Source: Hyalella azteca
Lineage: Eukaryota; Arthropoda; Malacostraca; Amphipoda; Hyalellidae
DNA: 64,000 nt
NCBI RefSeq assembly: GCF_000764305.2
Contig: NW_025930528.1
Location: 1-64,000, forward strand
Direction: 5' to 3'
Shown: positions 1 to 12,700 of the stretch, piece after piece
Layout: every line of letters begins with the position of its first letter
Position numbering within the stretch: the stretch's first letter is position 1
Position numbers and translations under genes: made by a program
Notes under the pieces: generated by a model
What the model was told of the DNA's origin: nothing
Database searches by the model: none
Seen by the model: only the letters and a program-made list of their open reading frames with translations

Positions 1-95
1 TTACAAATGATCAGTAACTATCCCGTCACTAATAACCAGTAACTGCCCAGTTACAAATGATCAGTAACTATCCCGTCACTAATAACCAGTAACTG
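1..95. repeat. 50-bp direct repeat, two copies
   Basis: Positions 1-50 are repeated at 51-95 without change. Likely the end of a longer array outside the window. Confidence 0.9.
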
Positions 96-245
96 TATTA
101 CCCACAGATGCCGTGAAGACAACACAACTGTTCACATACACAAGTCCCGACCAACGCACTCAGAAACTCCTAAGCTTCAGACTCCAAACCCCACCACTCC
201 CCATCTCCTCGAGGCTAGTATCCCAAAGAATGGATCGAGATTCAT

Positions 246-473
246 CCTAAGCAAGGCGAGATCCCCCTAAGCAAGGCGAGATTCCCCCTAAGTGACGCAA
301 GATTCCCCCTAAGTGAGGCAAGATTCCCCCTAAGTGAGGCAAGATACCCCTAAGCAAGGCAAGATTCCCTCTAAGTGAGGCAAGATTCCCCCTAAGTGCG
401 GCAAGATTCCCCCTAGGCAAGGCAAGATTCCCCCTAAGTGCGGCTAAATTCCCCCTAAGTGAGGCAAGATCCC
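246..473. repeat. ~21-bp minisatellite upstream of GluCl
   Basis: About ten imperfect copies of a unit like aagattccccctaagtgagg. Any minus-strand reading frame across it is a by-product. Confidence 0.85.
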
Positions 474-536
474 CAACTGCCGGGGCCACAATGGACACAA
501 TCGAGGCTGTTCCTCCTCTAGAGGAAGCGAGATTGT

Positions 537-641
537 TCTCAAGAGTCTCTAGCATCTCAAGAGTCTCTAGCATCTCAAGAGTGTCTAGCATCTCTAGAGA
601 CTCTAGCATCTCTAGAGTCTCTAGCATCTCTCGAGACTCTA
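537..641. repeat. 18-bp repeat in GluCl 5' region
   Basis: About six copies of gtctctagcatctcaaga. The unit is a multiple of three, which keeps the frame open upstream of the GluCl start and would encode RVSSIS repeats if translated. Confidence 0.85.
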
Positions 642-721
642 GAAGTGAAGAGGAGTTAGTGAGAGGGAGGCGAGGAGTGGTGGGGAGAGTGAAGGGGAGC
701 TGGGGAGGCGGAGGCTGCCTC

Positions 722-774
722 ATGAGGCACACGACGAGGATATTGCTGCTGGCGGTGCTCTGCTTCGTCTCCAG
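722..774 (+). CDS. GluCl: GluCl exon 1: start codon and signal peptide core
   Basis: Starts at ATG 722 and reads [17 protein letters not shown], a charged start followed by a hydrophobic core, as in a secretory signal peptide. Ends TCC AG with donor gtgagg, phase 2, which fits exon 2. The frame is open upstream to another ATG at 491, but that extension is a repeat-derived Arg/Ser-rich stretch that would bury the signal peptide, so I chose 722. Confidence 0.88.
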
Positions 775-3700
775 GTGAGGCAGAGTGAAGCTGAGTGAGG
801 CAGAGTGAAGCTGAGCGATGCTGAGTGAGACAGAGTGAAGCTGAGTGATGGTGAGTGAGGCAGAGTGAAGCTGAGTGATGCTGAGTGAGGCAGAGTGAAG
901 CTGAGTGATGCTGAGTGAGGCAGAGTGAAGCTGAGCGATGCTGAGTGAGGCAGAGTGAAGCTGAGTGATGCTGAGTGAGGCAGAGTGAAGCTGAGTGATG
1001 CTGAGTGAGGCAGAGTGAAGCTGAGCAATGCTGAGTGAGGCAGAGTGAAGCTGAGCGATGCTGAGTGAGGCAGAGTGAAACTGAGCGATGCTGAGTGAGG
1101 CAGAGTGATGATGAGTGATGCAGAATGAGGCAGAGTGAGGCAAAGTGAAACATAGTGAGACAGTGTGAAGCATTGGGAGGTAGACTATGATAAATTATGG
1201 AAATATGAGGCAGTGTGATGCTAACGGAGACAGAGTGAGGCAGAGGGAGGCAAAGTGTCATAAAGTGAAGAAGAATGAAGCAAAGTGAGGCTGAGGGAGA
1301 CAGAATGCATAAGAATGTAACTGATATAGGCTGAATGTGGCAGAATGAGGCTTAGTGAGGCCAATTGAGATGAAATAACCCCTGGTATAATGAGACGTTA
1401 AGCCATCATGCCGGCAATTATTCACCAGTGAGACGTTGAGCTGTGTGCTGTGTCGGAGTTGTGTTTAAACGTGATATTTCTAATTAATTTTAACTGCTAC
1501 TGAAGATGAGTGTGTTAGTGATTATACTGATTGTACGGACATGTATTTCATGTAATCATTCACTTCTCAAGTTTGAACTGTGAATTATTTCCTAATATTT
1601 TTTAATTGTGTAAATTTAGCAGAACGCCATACTAAGCATGTGCAGAGCGTGAAGGAAAAATTGTATTATTATCATTTTAAATTGATCTGCATTTATGTGA
1701 AACTTAATTTATATTAAATCATAGATTTTTTGCAAAAAATGTGTTTTAATTGCTGTATTTTAATTTTCCTACAGCAACCCCATGGCGCTCGCCGAACCCA
1801 AGTAAGTAAATCCCGATTGTAATATATTAAAATCACTACAGAATTAACTTGAGTATATCCCAAACGCACAAATACCAGACATCTCAAGCCCTAATGGTAT
1901 TAAAATAATTTATGTAAATCATGGTTGTCATTTATTTATATCGATACCATAAATCAATTATATTTCAATCACCGAGATAAGACATCTTAAACCCTTATGA
2001 TATCATAATTATTTCTTTAAAAAAAATCCTCCGAGACAAAATGTGGGTTTAAGATCAACTTTTGGACGATCGCCACGATATATTTAATCTTTGCCAATAT
2101 TGAAAATGGTTTGGGAAACACGGCAAACAAAACAGCAGCCCGGGCACAACTCTCATAAGTTTATTGCTAAATTTAAATCAAAATTCATTGAGGATCAGAG
2201 AAGGATAGGCAATATGCCTGATTTATTTGTTGCTTAGTACAGGTCCGGTGGTGAACGGATTATAGAAGCGATTAATAGTAATTATTTAGTATCGATCATG
2301 CACTGTTTATGGGAAATAGAATAAGAATACGGGGGCTATTGTTTAATAATACGGGGGATGTTGTATGTTGTAAATACAACATTTTCGCTAGATTAGATTC
2401 TTATTTCGCGAGGTCTTACCAAATCTCTATATATGTCCTGAACACAACATTTTCGCTAGATTGGAAACAGTTCAATGGGTCTTGACAAACCTCTGGTTCA
2501 TGGAACTTGATTACCTGAACATAGGAAGAAAGTTTCTCGTTTGTTCGTCTTTCTGGAACATTTATTGTAAGTCTAAGCCACAATAGCCCAGGATTACCAG
2601 TGGCAGCAAGATAGGCGCAGCCAAGACGGGGGTTCGAAACCCATTTTAATGTTCCCCTGGATGTCCCTTGGGAGAAGGCATCGAAGTATAGAATATAGGT
2701 GTCCCTATAAGCGTGGCCGTGGGCTGTCGCTATTCAAAACTTTTGGTAATTGACCATTGAAAAGATGTTATTAACTGAGGGTGATCGAGTTTACTAGAAA
2801 AATGTTAGCTTGACTCTACTGATAAGTTATTTGATGCGATTCGTGTGTTACTCGATATAAATAGCATCTTTATCGATATGCCATACAAGACTTTCTACAA
2901 AACTGATATCCTGATGTAACAGTCTAAAGTAATATAGTGAGGATTCATTGTATAACTTTAGCGCTATTAGAAAAATTAAATTATGCTTAGTTGCCGTTTG
3001 CGACTAACTAGACATGGAGAGCAACATAAAAATTTCTCTTTAAATAACTTTAAAATCCCTCTTTCTTAGCCTAATTGCGTTCTATGGCATACAAATGATA
3101 CCACGTCAGTTGCATCTTGATGCTAAGAGATTAATGTTACAGCCACTCGAAGGACATCTCGAGTTCAAACCTACGACAAATGGAGAAATTAATCCTGGAC
3201 AACATCATCGGCCCCGACAACTACGACAAGCGGATTAGGCCCGCTGGCGTCAACGATACTGGTGAGCATAAGTGTGGAAATGACGTGGAAACAACGGTAA
3301 ATAAGCGTTAGGTTATTAAACGAAAGATTTTTGTTGGCCGGGCTGCAAATATGTGCAGCTAATTAATTTTAAAAATATGCGTTACATGTGATTATGAGTT
3401 GGTTTCGTGTAAATAACGTTTAATAGACGTTTTTTAAACGTCAGGAGCCTGATCGACAATTCAATAATTGTAAGTTATTACGTTTTGAAGAATTTGTTGC
3501 AAGATATGAGCTCCTTACATCAGGTGATGTGATGCCTAACATTTAAACTGTTACTGTAAAGTGCCGGGCAAACGCGTTTTCTGGGTTTAGTTCGAGCAGG
3601 ATAAAATTTTAAATCAAAATTCATTAAAATTAGACTGTTTATGATTTTAATTACCAATTATTTTTGCCTTTTACATGTATCTGGTAGCTCGTCATCGGTT

Positions 3701-6700
3701 AACTGACTTTAATGATTTTTTATGCATCATTTCGTCGTTGTATTTTCATGACAGTGTCATTGTATATGACATGACAATGTCATTGCATGACATGACAATG
3801 TCATTGTATTCGACATGACAGTGTCATTGTATATGACATGACAGTGTCATTGTATGACATGACAATGTCATTGTATATGACATGACAGTGTCATTGTATA
3901 TGACATGACAGTGTCATTGTATATGACATGACCTGTCTCTTATACACATCTAGATGTGTATAAGAGACAGTGACATGACAGTGTCATTGCATATGACATG
4001 ACAGTGTCATTGCATGACATGACAATGTCATTGTATATGACATGACAGTGTCATTGTATATGACATGACAGTGTCATTGTATTTGACATGACAGTGTCAT
4101 TGTATATGACATGACAGTGTCATTGTATTTGACATGACAGTGTCATTGTATATGACATGACAGTGTCATTGCATGACATGACAATGTCATTGTATTCGAC
4201 ATGACAGTGTCATTGTATTTGACATGACAGTGTCATTGCATTTGACATGACAGTGTCATTGCATATGACATGACAGTGTCATCGTATATGACATGACAGT
4301 GTCATCGTATATGACATGACAGTGTCATCGTATATGACATGACAGTGTCATTGTATTTGACATGACAGTGTCATTGTACCCCCAGGTCCGACGGAGGTTC
4401 ACATCAACATCATGATCCGCAATGTGCAGACCATTTCTGACGTCAGGATGGTGAGTGTTGCGTCTCTGGAGCATCACTGTTTTTTCGATGAGAATATCTC
4501 GATGATGTCATTTTTTGCGGAATAATTAGTAAACCATTTTAATTGTAAGGTAAATTATAATTTTTATGCGAATATCAGGAAATTTTGTTTCGAATGTACC
4601 ACTTGAATTGCTATTTTTTGAGTTTAAAATACCAGCAATTGCACGAAATTCGCAATCGATGTTTCACGCCTATTGTTTATCTGGAATTTAATTACAAAAT
4701 AATTATGTTGTCTAAGACAATTCACTGTGCAGGAGTACAGCATTCAGATCACCTTCAGGGAGCAGTGGCTGGACTCCAGACTCAAGTTCGACAGCATGGC
4801 GGGTGGGTGTATAATATGAATATAATATATAATTCATCACATCTAACATGAATATTTTACAACACTTCTCTTTAACAACACTTCTTGTTGTTTGTTTGTT
4901 TGCTGCAAATCTTATAATTGATGTTTAACACACTTCAACCTCTCCAATCGATCTGAAATTCTGCACCCTTGCGTAAAATCGGAGACAATGCGTGAACCGA
5001 TTGAAAGAATAAATAATAAAAAAATTAATATTGACATGTGTAACATCGGGGAGACTGACCTACTTATAAGTGTTGTCTTTAAAAAGTTATTTTCAATCGC
5101 ATATTATTACTCATTATTTTATTTGTAATACAATTAACACACTTTTCAAATCACACTCCGCTGGACATTGCGACTACATAGAAATATTTTCTTCATCACT
5201 TACTCATTTCAATGTTCGAAGCGTTGCATACAGTTGATCACAAACTGCAGTTCGCACACAATAAAATTGGACACTTTACCCTAGCATCGATGCACTTCTT
5301 CCCACTGGAAAAAATGGGTCATCCTGACCCATTTTCGCTCAGCAAAGGCGAATAATTGTAATAAGAACACAATTGTGTTCTTATTTGAATAACACAGGAA
5401 CCATTCATTTTTTGTATTGTACCTTTTTCGTATAGTACGTATTGGATATTTCATGTAATTCATCTTATTTTATTGTATCCTTATTTCTGATCAAATCATC
5501 TTTCTCATTGAAATAAACTCTCATTATCCTCATTAACGATAAGTGATGAATGTTATGGAGTGACATGTGTCGTTGTGGCCCGCAGGTCGCATCCAGTACC
5601 TAACTCTGACGGACACAAACATGGTCTGGATGCCCGACTTGTTCTTCAAGAACGAGAAGGACGGACACTTCCATAACATCATCTTGCCTAACCTCTACAT
5701 CAGGATATTCCCCGATGGCGGCGTTCTCTACAGCATCAGGTTAGAGGAATATCTGTTTCACATTATGTTCCATACTATCTTTTTAATATTTTACTTCTCA
5801 TATTATCTGTTTCACATCATCTGTTTCACATAATCTCTTTCACATCATCTGTTGTACATCATCTGTTTCACATCATCTGTTCCACATCATCTTTTTCACA
5901 TCATCTGTTCCACATCATCTTTTTCACATTATCTGTTTCACATCATGTTTCACATAATCTCTTTCACATCATCTGTTGTACATCATCTGTTTCACATCAT
6001 CTGTTCCACATCATCTTTTTCACATTATCTGTTTCACATCAGCTGTTTCACTTCATCTGTTTCACAACATCTCTTTCACTTTCACATCACCTGTTTAACT
6101 GCATCTCTTCCACATCATCTGTTTCACAACATCTGTTTCACATCATCTGTTTTACATCATCTCTTTCACATCATCTCTTTCACATCATCAAAACATTTAT
6201 TTCTTTGTATCAATTCTTCATGCGCATCAATTCTTTACCTATGTCCGTAAATTTTTTGTACCAATTTAGTAAATTTTATTAATATTCAGAACTAATTAGC
6301 TCCGCTGGAATTTTTGATTAAAATTCAATTTAATTTTATTTTGATATAATTTCCTGAGGTTCAAGATGAATATTAAATTCAGAGGTGCTGAATAATTGAC
6401 GATAAATTCACTTGTGCCACCAGGATCTCCCTGACGCTGTCGTGCCCTATGGACCTGAAGCTCTTCCCTCTGGACCGCCAGCAGTGCCAGCTACAGATGG
6501 CATCGTGTGAGTACTGGCACTGTATCTTTATTTTATTCTATTGTATATATTAATACAAAATTATATTGTATATTTGTATACATAATTATATTGTCTATCT
6601 TTATTTTATTAGATTATTTGATTATAGTGATCTGGGGCTGAACGATCAGAAATAGGCACGCGTTTGTAACTTCGCCAGCCAATCACTGACGGTTTTTTCT

Positions 6701-9700
6701 AGTTTAACCCACCAATCACAGACGATAAATCTGTCGCTACACATGTGGCGGATGGTACAGGTCTTGCTATACAATGGAATTAACTCAAGTTCTATGAGTC
6801 GGCGATGGTTTAGAATGGTTTATTTACGCATGACGGACAATGAAGTATTGGCAGGCACATGAATGACTACACACAGACTGAATTAGTATGACATGTGATA
6901 TGGACGCTTGCTAGTGATTGACTGACGGAGATGAGAAGAATGGACTATCGTTACTTACTAACTACAAGTTACGTGACGATCCCGTATGTTACGGTCGGGC
7001 TTACGTTAGTTTCCCCGACAACACATGCTTAGGCCGCTATGTGTGCGATAGGCCGCTACTTGCACTTAAAATATGAACGCTACGTGTAATTGGGAGCCTG
7101 CGCGTTATACTTTATAGTGATAGTACGGCTCAGACGATCAGCTTTTTCACCGACAATGAATACTTTCATACATTGGATCAAGACTCCCTCTAAATAAAGA
7201 AAAATATTCTACTTTCTTTTTTGAGGAATTGTCTGCTATTTTTATGAATTCTTAGGAATTGAATTATCACCAGAAATTTGTAGTCATTTCTCATGTGCCT
7301 CGCGGGGAGGCAAAAAAAAATCGTCGCTGAGCAGCTTTGCCTAAAACGGCAAGGAAATTTGGCCTGAATTGAGTCATCGTGTGCGGGGAAGCTGAGCGTC
7401 ATTTTCCAGTCTGGCGCCGCTAACGATGTTGACTTGCCCAAGACCGCTTCATCCGGGCATATTCTGGCGACATCCTGCACGGGTCTAAACCAAGAGGCTT
7501 TAAGCCTCTTCTTGAAGAGGAGCGAGGTTATTCTTAAAGAGGCGTTAGGCTCTTCTTAAAGAGACGTGAGGCTCATCTTAAAGAGGCGTGAGGCTCTTCT
7601 TAAAAATGCGTGAGGCTCTACTTAAAGAGGTTGGAGGCTTTGCTTAAAAATGCTTGAGGCTCGCTTTAAAGAAGTGCGAGACTCTTCTTAAAGAGAAGCG
7701 AGGCTCTGTTTAAAGAGGTGCGAGGCTCTTCTTAAAGAAGCACGAGGCCCTTTCTAAAGAGGCTTGAGGCACTTCTTAAAGTGGCATGAGGCACTACTTA
7801 CAGAGGCGCGAGTCTCTCTTTAAAGAGGTGCGAGGCCTTCAGTGCCTCATTAGCTGTGTTACCGAGCACCTGCTCTCATTAAATATCTCTGTGCTAAATA
7901 TTATGTTAACATTATTACTTATTTATTTATTATTATCGGCTGAATGTTATTTGGCTCAGCAGAAACTCTGACTAAGCACTGAGTCCTATACAATTTTATA
8001 CAACTACAAGTATTCAATTCGAGTTTGCTAATATTTTTATAAAGTTTCTTCAGCTGCATGTCGCCGCAAATATCGTGCATATATATATTCACCTTCGATT
8101 GGAAGATTTAGCTTGATTTGAATGCATTATTTTACTGTTATCAATGAGTTTTATTGCGTTGTTGAAAAGTTGAAAAGAGTTGAAAAATGTGATCCAACAC
8201 GCTACGAAGACAAACATTAATAATGACCTAAACAACGTCGTTTGGACCATAACCAGCCACTGAAATGCAAGCCATTCCATAAAGCGGCGTCCTCAGGGCT
8301 GGCCGACCGTCGGCCACTGAATGGCCGCCGATGATCCGTACATAATTTCCACGATTATTGACCTGTTAACTGATCAGGAGCTCCCCATTAAAAGACGGAT
8401 CCGTGCCCACGCAATCACCGGGGCTACCCACACCCTCTGCACCTCACGCTACCCAGTGCAGAGTGTACCTCACGCTACCCAGTGCAGATTGTACCTCACG
8501 CTACCCAGTGCAGATTGTACCTCACGCTACCCAGTGCAGATTACCCAGTGCAGATTATACCTCACGCTACCCAGTGCAGATTGTACCTCACGCTACCCAG
8601 TGCAGATTGTACCTCACACTACCCAGTGCAGATTGTACCTCATTCACATTGTACTTTTTCTAATCCAACTCACGACTTCTTGCGTGCGCGGTTAGTACGT
8701 GCTGAGGCCGGGCCAGATTTGAAATAATTCTCGAGTTCGACTGTATCCAGTGTCAATCAGGCGTCTCATTCTATTCATTATAATTATATTCTAATGTTAG
8801 ATAATCTGTTAGTGCGATGTAAGAATCACTGGACGTGGTAGAGTTTGATCGAAAAGTCCTTGACCTGAGTCGGCAGGGAAAACATCACGTGATAAATCAC
8901 GCGATCAAGACTTCAGCAGTGGGCGGAAGTCGTGATTCTATTGAAGGGCTGGTAACCTTAGTAAGGCTCCATCAACTGACATGTACGCCGTCATGTAATT
9001 CGAGTTAGAGCTACTCCAACCTAACGGTTGACGTCTTAGTATTATAGCACTAATATAACTGATGCATTAGTCATTACCACCCCATATCAAGAAAAGTTCT
9101 CTAGACAGATGGTGTCCTACTTATCCCTCACACATTTAGTCAACGAATCCCTGTCCTCAGGTATAAATTTATAATCAGTCAGGTGCATAGTGCTTAATTT
9201 GGCCGCCTGACAACAGAGGAAGTCGTGGGTTTGGATATCACATAGTAAAGCGGAGCCAAATACTCTTGATGTGCACGATTTAAGAAATTTAGCGCTCTCA
9301 ATGTCATCGCAATGATGAATCGGACAATTTGCACCACACACGATCACTGGTTGACATTACCGGCCCGGAGTCATATGCTTTATTTTCATCAGGATATTAC
9401 CGGCATATTTAGCATCTAACCCAAAAGCCAACGGTCGTATTTCGATAATTATGTAATTATTATAAGAGTTCTTATAATTCTAACTGTTTTTTATTTTGAA
9501 CTATGATAGCTTAGTTTTGTTCAAAGTAATTGAAAGTCCTTATATCAAGTTTTGAGTACGCTAAGGTATATTTGTATCGAGTCGCTATTTGCACCAAATG
9601 TCTTCAGAAGCCAAGTTCAAAAATCCTGAGTGCATATTTTATTCTTTAACTTTCGTTTCTTATCGACTTTAACTGTGAAATTTTGCACTTTTCAATTCTT

Positions 9701-12700
9701 TTACATTCCTGCATTCAAAAAAGATCTCATAGCATCAGAAGTATCGCTTAGTCTTGTATTGAAGTTTGTTTTCACAGTATTTCTGTTATTGGCTAAGAAC
9801 GCGCAGCTCATAGTACGTAATTTAGATTGTTTTGGATTTTCAGCGTGAAATACACGTGATTTCGATATTGAAAGTTTATGCTGTCAGTGTTCCAAGACAA
9901 ACTCTAAAAAATAAATTAATTTCGCAGGAATACAAAATTATTTTTAAAAACTCGATTTTTTTTCCGAATTGTTATTGTCCAGACTGCTAGTGGCATGGTT
10001 TGAACCTGTGAATAGTAATACCTGATTAAACTAGGAGGGTTAATTATGATTGAGCCTGGAAGACGTTTACTGAATCATACACATTATTCAAAACTATTAT
10101 ATAATATTATTTGTGAACGGTTCTTCTAAGTGAAGTTATTTGTGAGAATTTTAATGCAAAAATCACAGAATGCGCGCACTCGGAGAATTGTGACGGCCAT
10201 TGTCCAATAAGCGGTTCATTTTTGCCATTGAATGGGTCATCCTGGCCTAGCGGGTGATGATGGAGTTTTTTGGAGTGCAGGTGATGATGGAGGTTTTTAG
10301 AGTGCGGGTGATGATGGAGGTTTTTAGAGTGCGGGTGATGATGGAGTTTTTTAGAGTGCTGGTGATGATGGAGGTTTTTAGAGTGCGGGTGATGAAGGAG
10401 GGCTTTAGAGTGCTGGTGATGATGGAGGTTTTTAGAGTGCAGGTGATGATGGAGGTTTTTAGAGTGCGGGTGATGATGGAGGTTTTTAGAGTGCTGGTGA
10501 TGATGGAGGTTTTTAGAGTGCGGGTGATGATNNNNNNNNNNNNNNNNNNNNNNNNNNNNNNNNNNNNNNNNNNNNNNNNNNNNNNNNNNNNNNNNNNNNN
10601 NNNNNNNNNNNNNNNNNNNNNNNNNNNNNNNNNNNNNNNNNNNNNNNNNNNNNNNNNNNNNNNNNNNNNNNNNNNNNNNNNNNNNNNNNNNNNNNNNNNN
10701 NNNNNNNNNNNNNNNNNNNNNNNNNNNNNNNNNNNNNNNNNNNNNNNNNNNNNNNNNNNNNNNNNNNNNNNNNNNNNNNNNNNNNNNNNNNNNNNNNNNN
10801 NNNNNNNNNNNNNNNNNNNNNNNNNNNNNNNNNNNNNNNNNNNNNNNNNNNNNNNNNNNNNNNNNNNNNNNNNNNNNNNNNNNNNNNNNNNNNNNNNNNN
10901 NNNNNNNNNNNNNNNNNNNNNNNNNNNNNNNNNNNNNNNNNNNNNNNNNNNNNNNNNNNNNNNNNNNNNNNNNNNNNNNNNNNNNNNNNNNNNNNNNNNN
11001 NNNNNNNNNNNNNNNNNNNNNNNNNNNCCCATACTCACTTCCCTCTCACCCATACTCACTTCCCTCTCACCCATACTCACTTCCCTCTCACCCATACTCA
11101 CTTCCCTCTCACCCATACTCACCTCCCTCTCACCCATACTCACTTCCCTCTCACCCATACTCACTTCCCTCTCACCCATACTCACTTCGTACATCACCGA
11201 CCGCTGTAACAGCAGTAGTCGTGTAACACTCAATTCTCTTGTGAATTAGAATTTTCTGTTTTTTTCATCATATTTTGGCATTTTTTGTTGTTGTTGAATT
11301 TAACTCCTCCAAGGAACGTGTTTGAATAGAAATACCTACATGATGTAGTGTCAATATAATGGCATCCCTACACTGTCACTCTGTCCGCCGTGATGGTGAC
11401 AGCCCAACACTGCATAACTCACTATACAGACATAAAAAAATTCATGATAACCTTAACTATATGATGTAGTATAGTATAGTTACCATCCAAATAAAAAACA
11501 TACCCGTTTCTTATTGTACATTCATTTTATTTCATTTTAAGGTTTAGCCCTTCATTTTAAAAGCATTTCCATATGCTCTTGCTCACATATAAATCACGAA
11601 TACTTATTGATGCGTCGAGTATGAAAAACAGTGTGGCTATTGAATGAGTGTGTTGATACGTTATTAGTGTCCTAGCATATGACTACAGTGATCGCGTGAA
11701 AGTTGTGTTCTTTTGACTTGATGGGAGAGCTTTAATAAATTTCTGCCCTCTTCAATTCGCTCTAATAGTGAACATGACGTTGCAAACAATTTAAATACAA
11801 AGTTGAAATTCGTGCCCTGTAAATTTTAAGAGATTGCCTCTAACAAATTCTGCAGGATTAATTCATCCGTAATCCCCGCCATTATCACAAGGGAAAAGGA
11901 AAAGTTACCCTTATTAAGAATTTATAGACAAATTAATTTCTAAATATGTGTGGAAAATAGATAATAAGATCGGAGGACAAATCCCAGGCTGGATTCTCAA
12001 AAAATAGTTCCGTAACCGTAAATTTTCTGCTGATCACAATCTTTCTGCTTCTAATATTCAATTATTGTTGAATTTTTGAAAGTAAATACTGATCGGCTGT
12101 TGATTTCGAGTTACGGTCTACTTTTTGGGAATCTTCCTGGATGAGTACACCGTATCTGCGAGCGCGTCTGGTGAGTATGTCTCGATGTGTAGATGTTTGC
12201 TGGTATTTTGATGTCGCGATTAGTAATACGCTTCTTGGAACAATATTTTATGATTTATTATGCTGAATTATCCTGATTCATTATTCATCACCAGTTAAAA
12301 ACTGTGAAGGATTTTATTTTTAGTCACTTGATCCGTCTTCACCCGAAATGTGCTTGTCACTGGTATCTTCAACTAAACTCGTTTTCATAATTGTCCTTTA
12401 AGTAATCAAGTCGTTATTATTTAAATTGCACTTGATTCCTCATAATCATCAAAATTTCCCTTTAAATTCCTGAGAATTTGGAGAAAATTAAATGCATGCA
12501 CAAACAAAATATCAAATTCATTGTAGTTTTTGAAGTTACAAGAAGCGTCTTACAAATAAATTATCAAGTCGTGTGCTTTAGTCGCTTTTAATTTAAATTT
12601 TCTTTTAAGGTGGTCCTTAAGGTGGTTTAAAAGACGACTAATGGGCGGCCATTAAAAATGTCATTCATGTCAAGTATTGAGCGCCAAGAAATTTTGGTTT

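Noticed and set aside
656..1261. Long minus-strand open frames of 201 and 308 codons
   Set aside because: They run through 20-30-bp tandem units whose length is a multiple of three; several phases are open at once and the peptides are simple repeats.
3933..3970. Perfect inverted repeat as a transposon end or hairpin
   Set aside because: It is the commercial Tn5 mosaic end in both orientations, thus library adapter.
8237..8270. gtttggaccataacc as the start of the missing GluCl exon (GWTT)
   Set aside because: The frame reads VWTITSH then stop; the required AC/AT start after an acceptor is absent.
10247..11249. Open frames of over 300 codons on both strands
   Set aside because: About half of each is N; the rest is two unrelated minisatellites.
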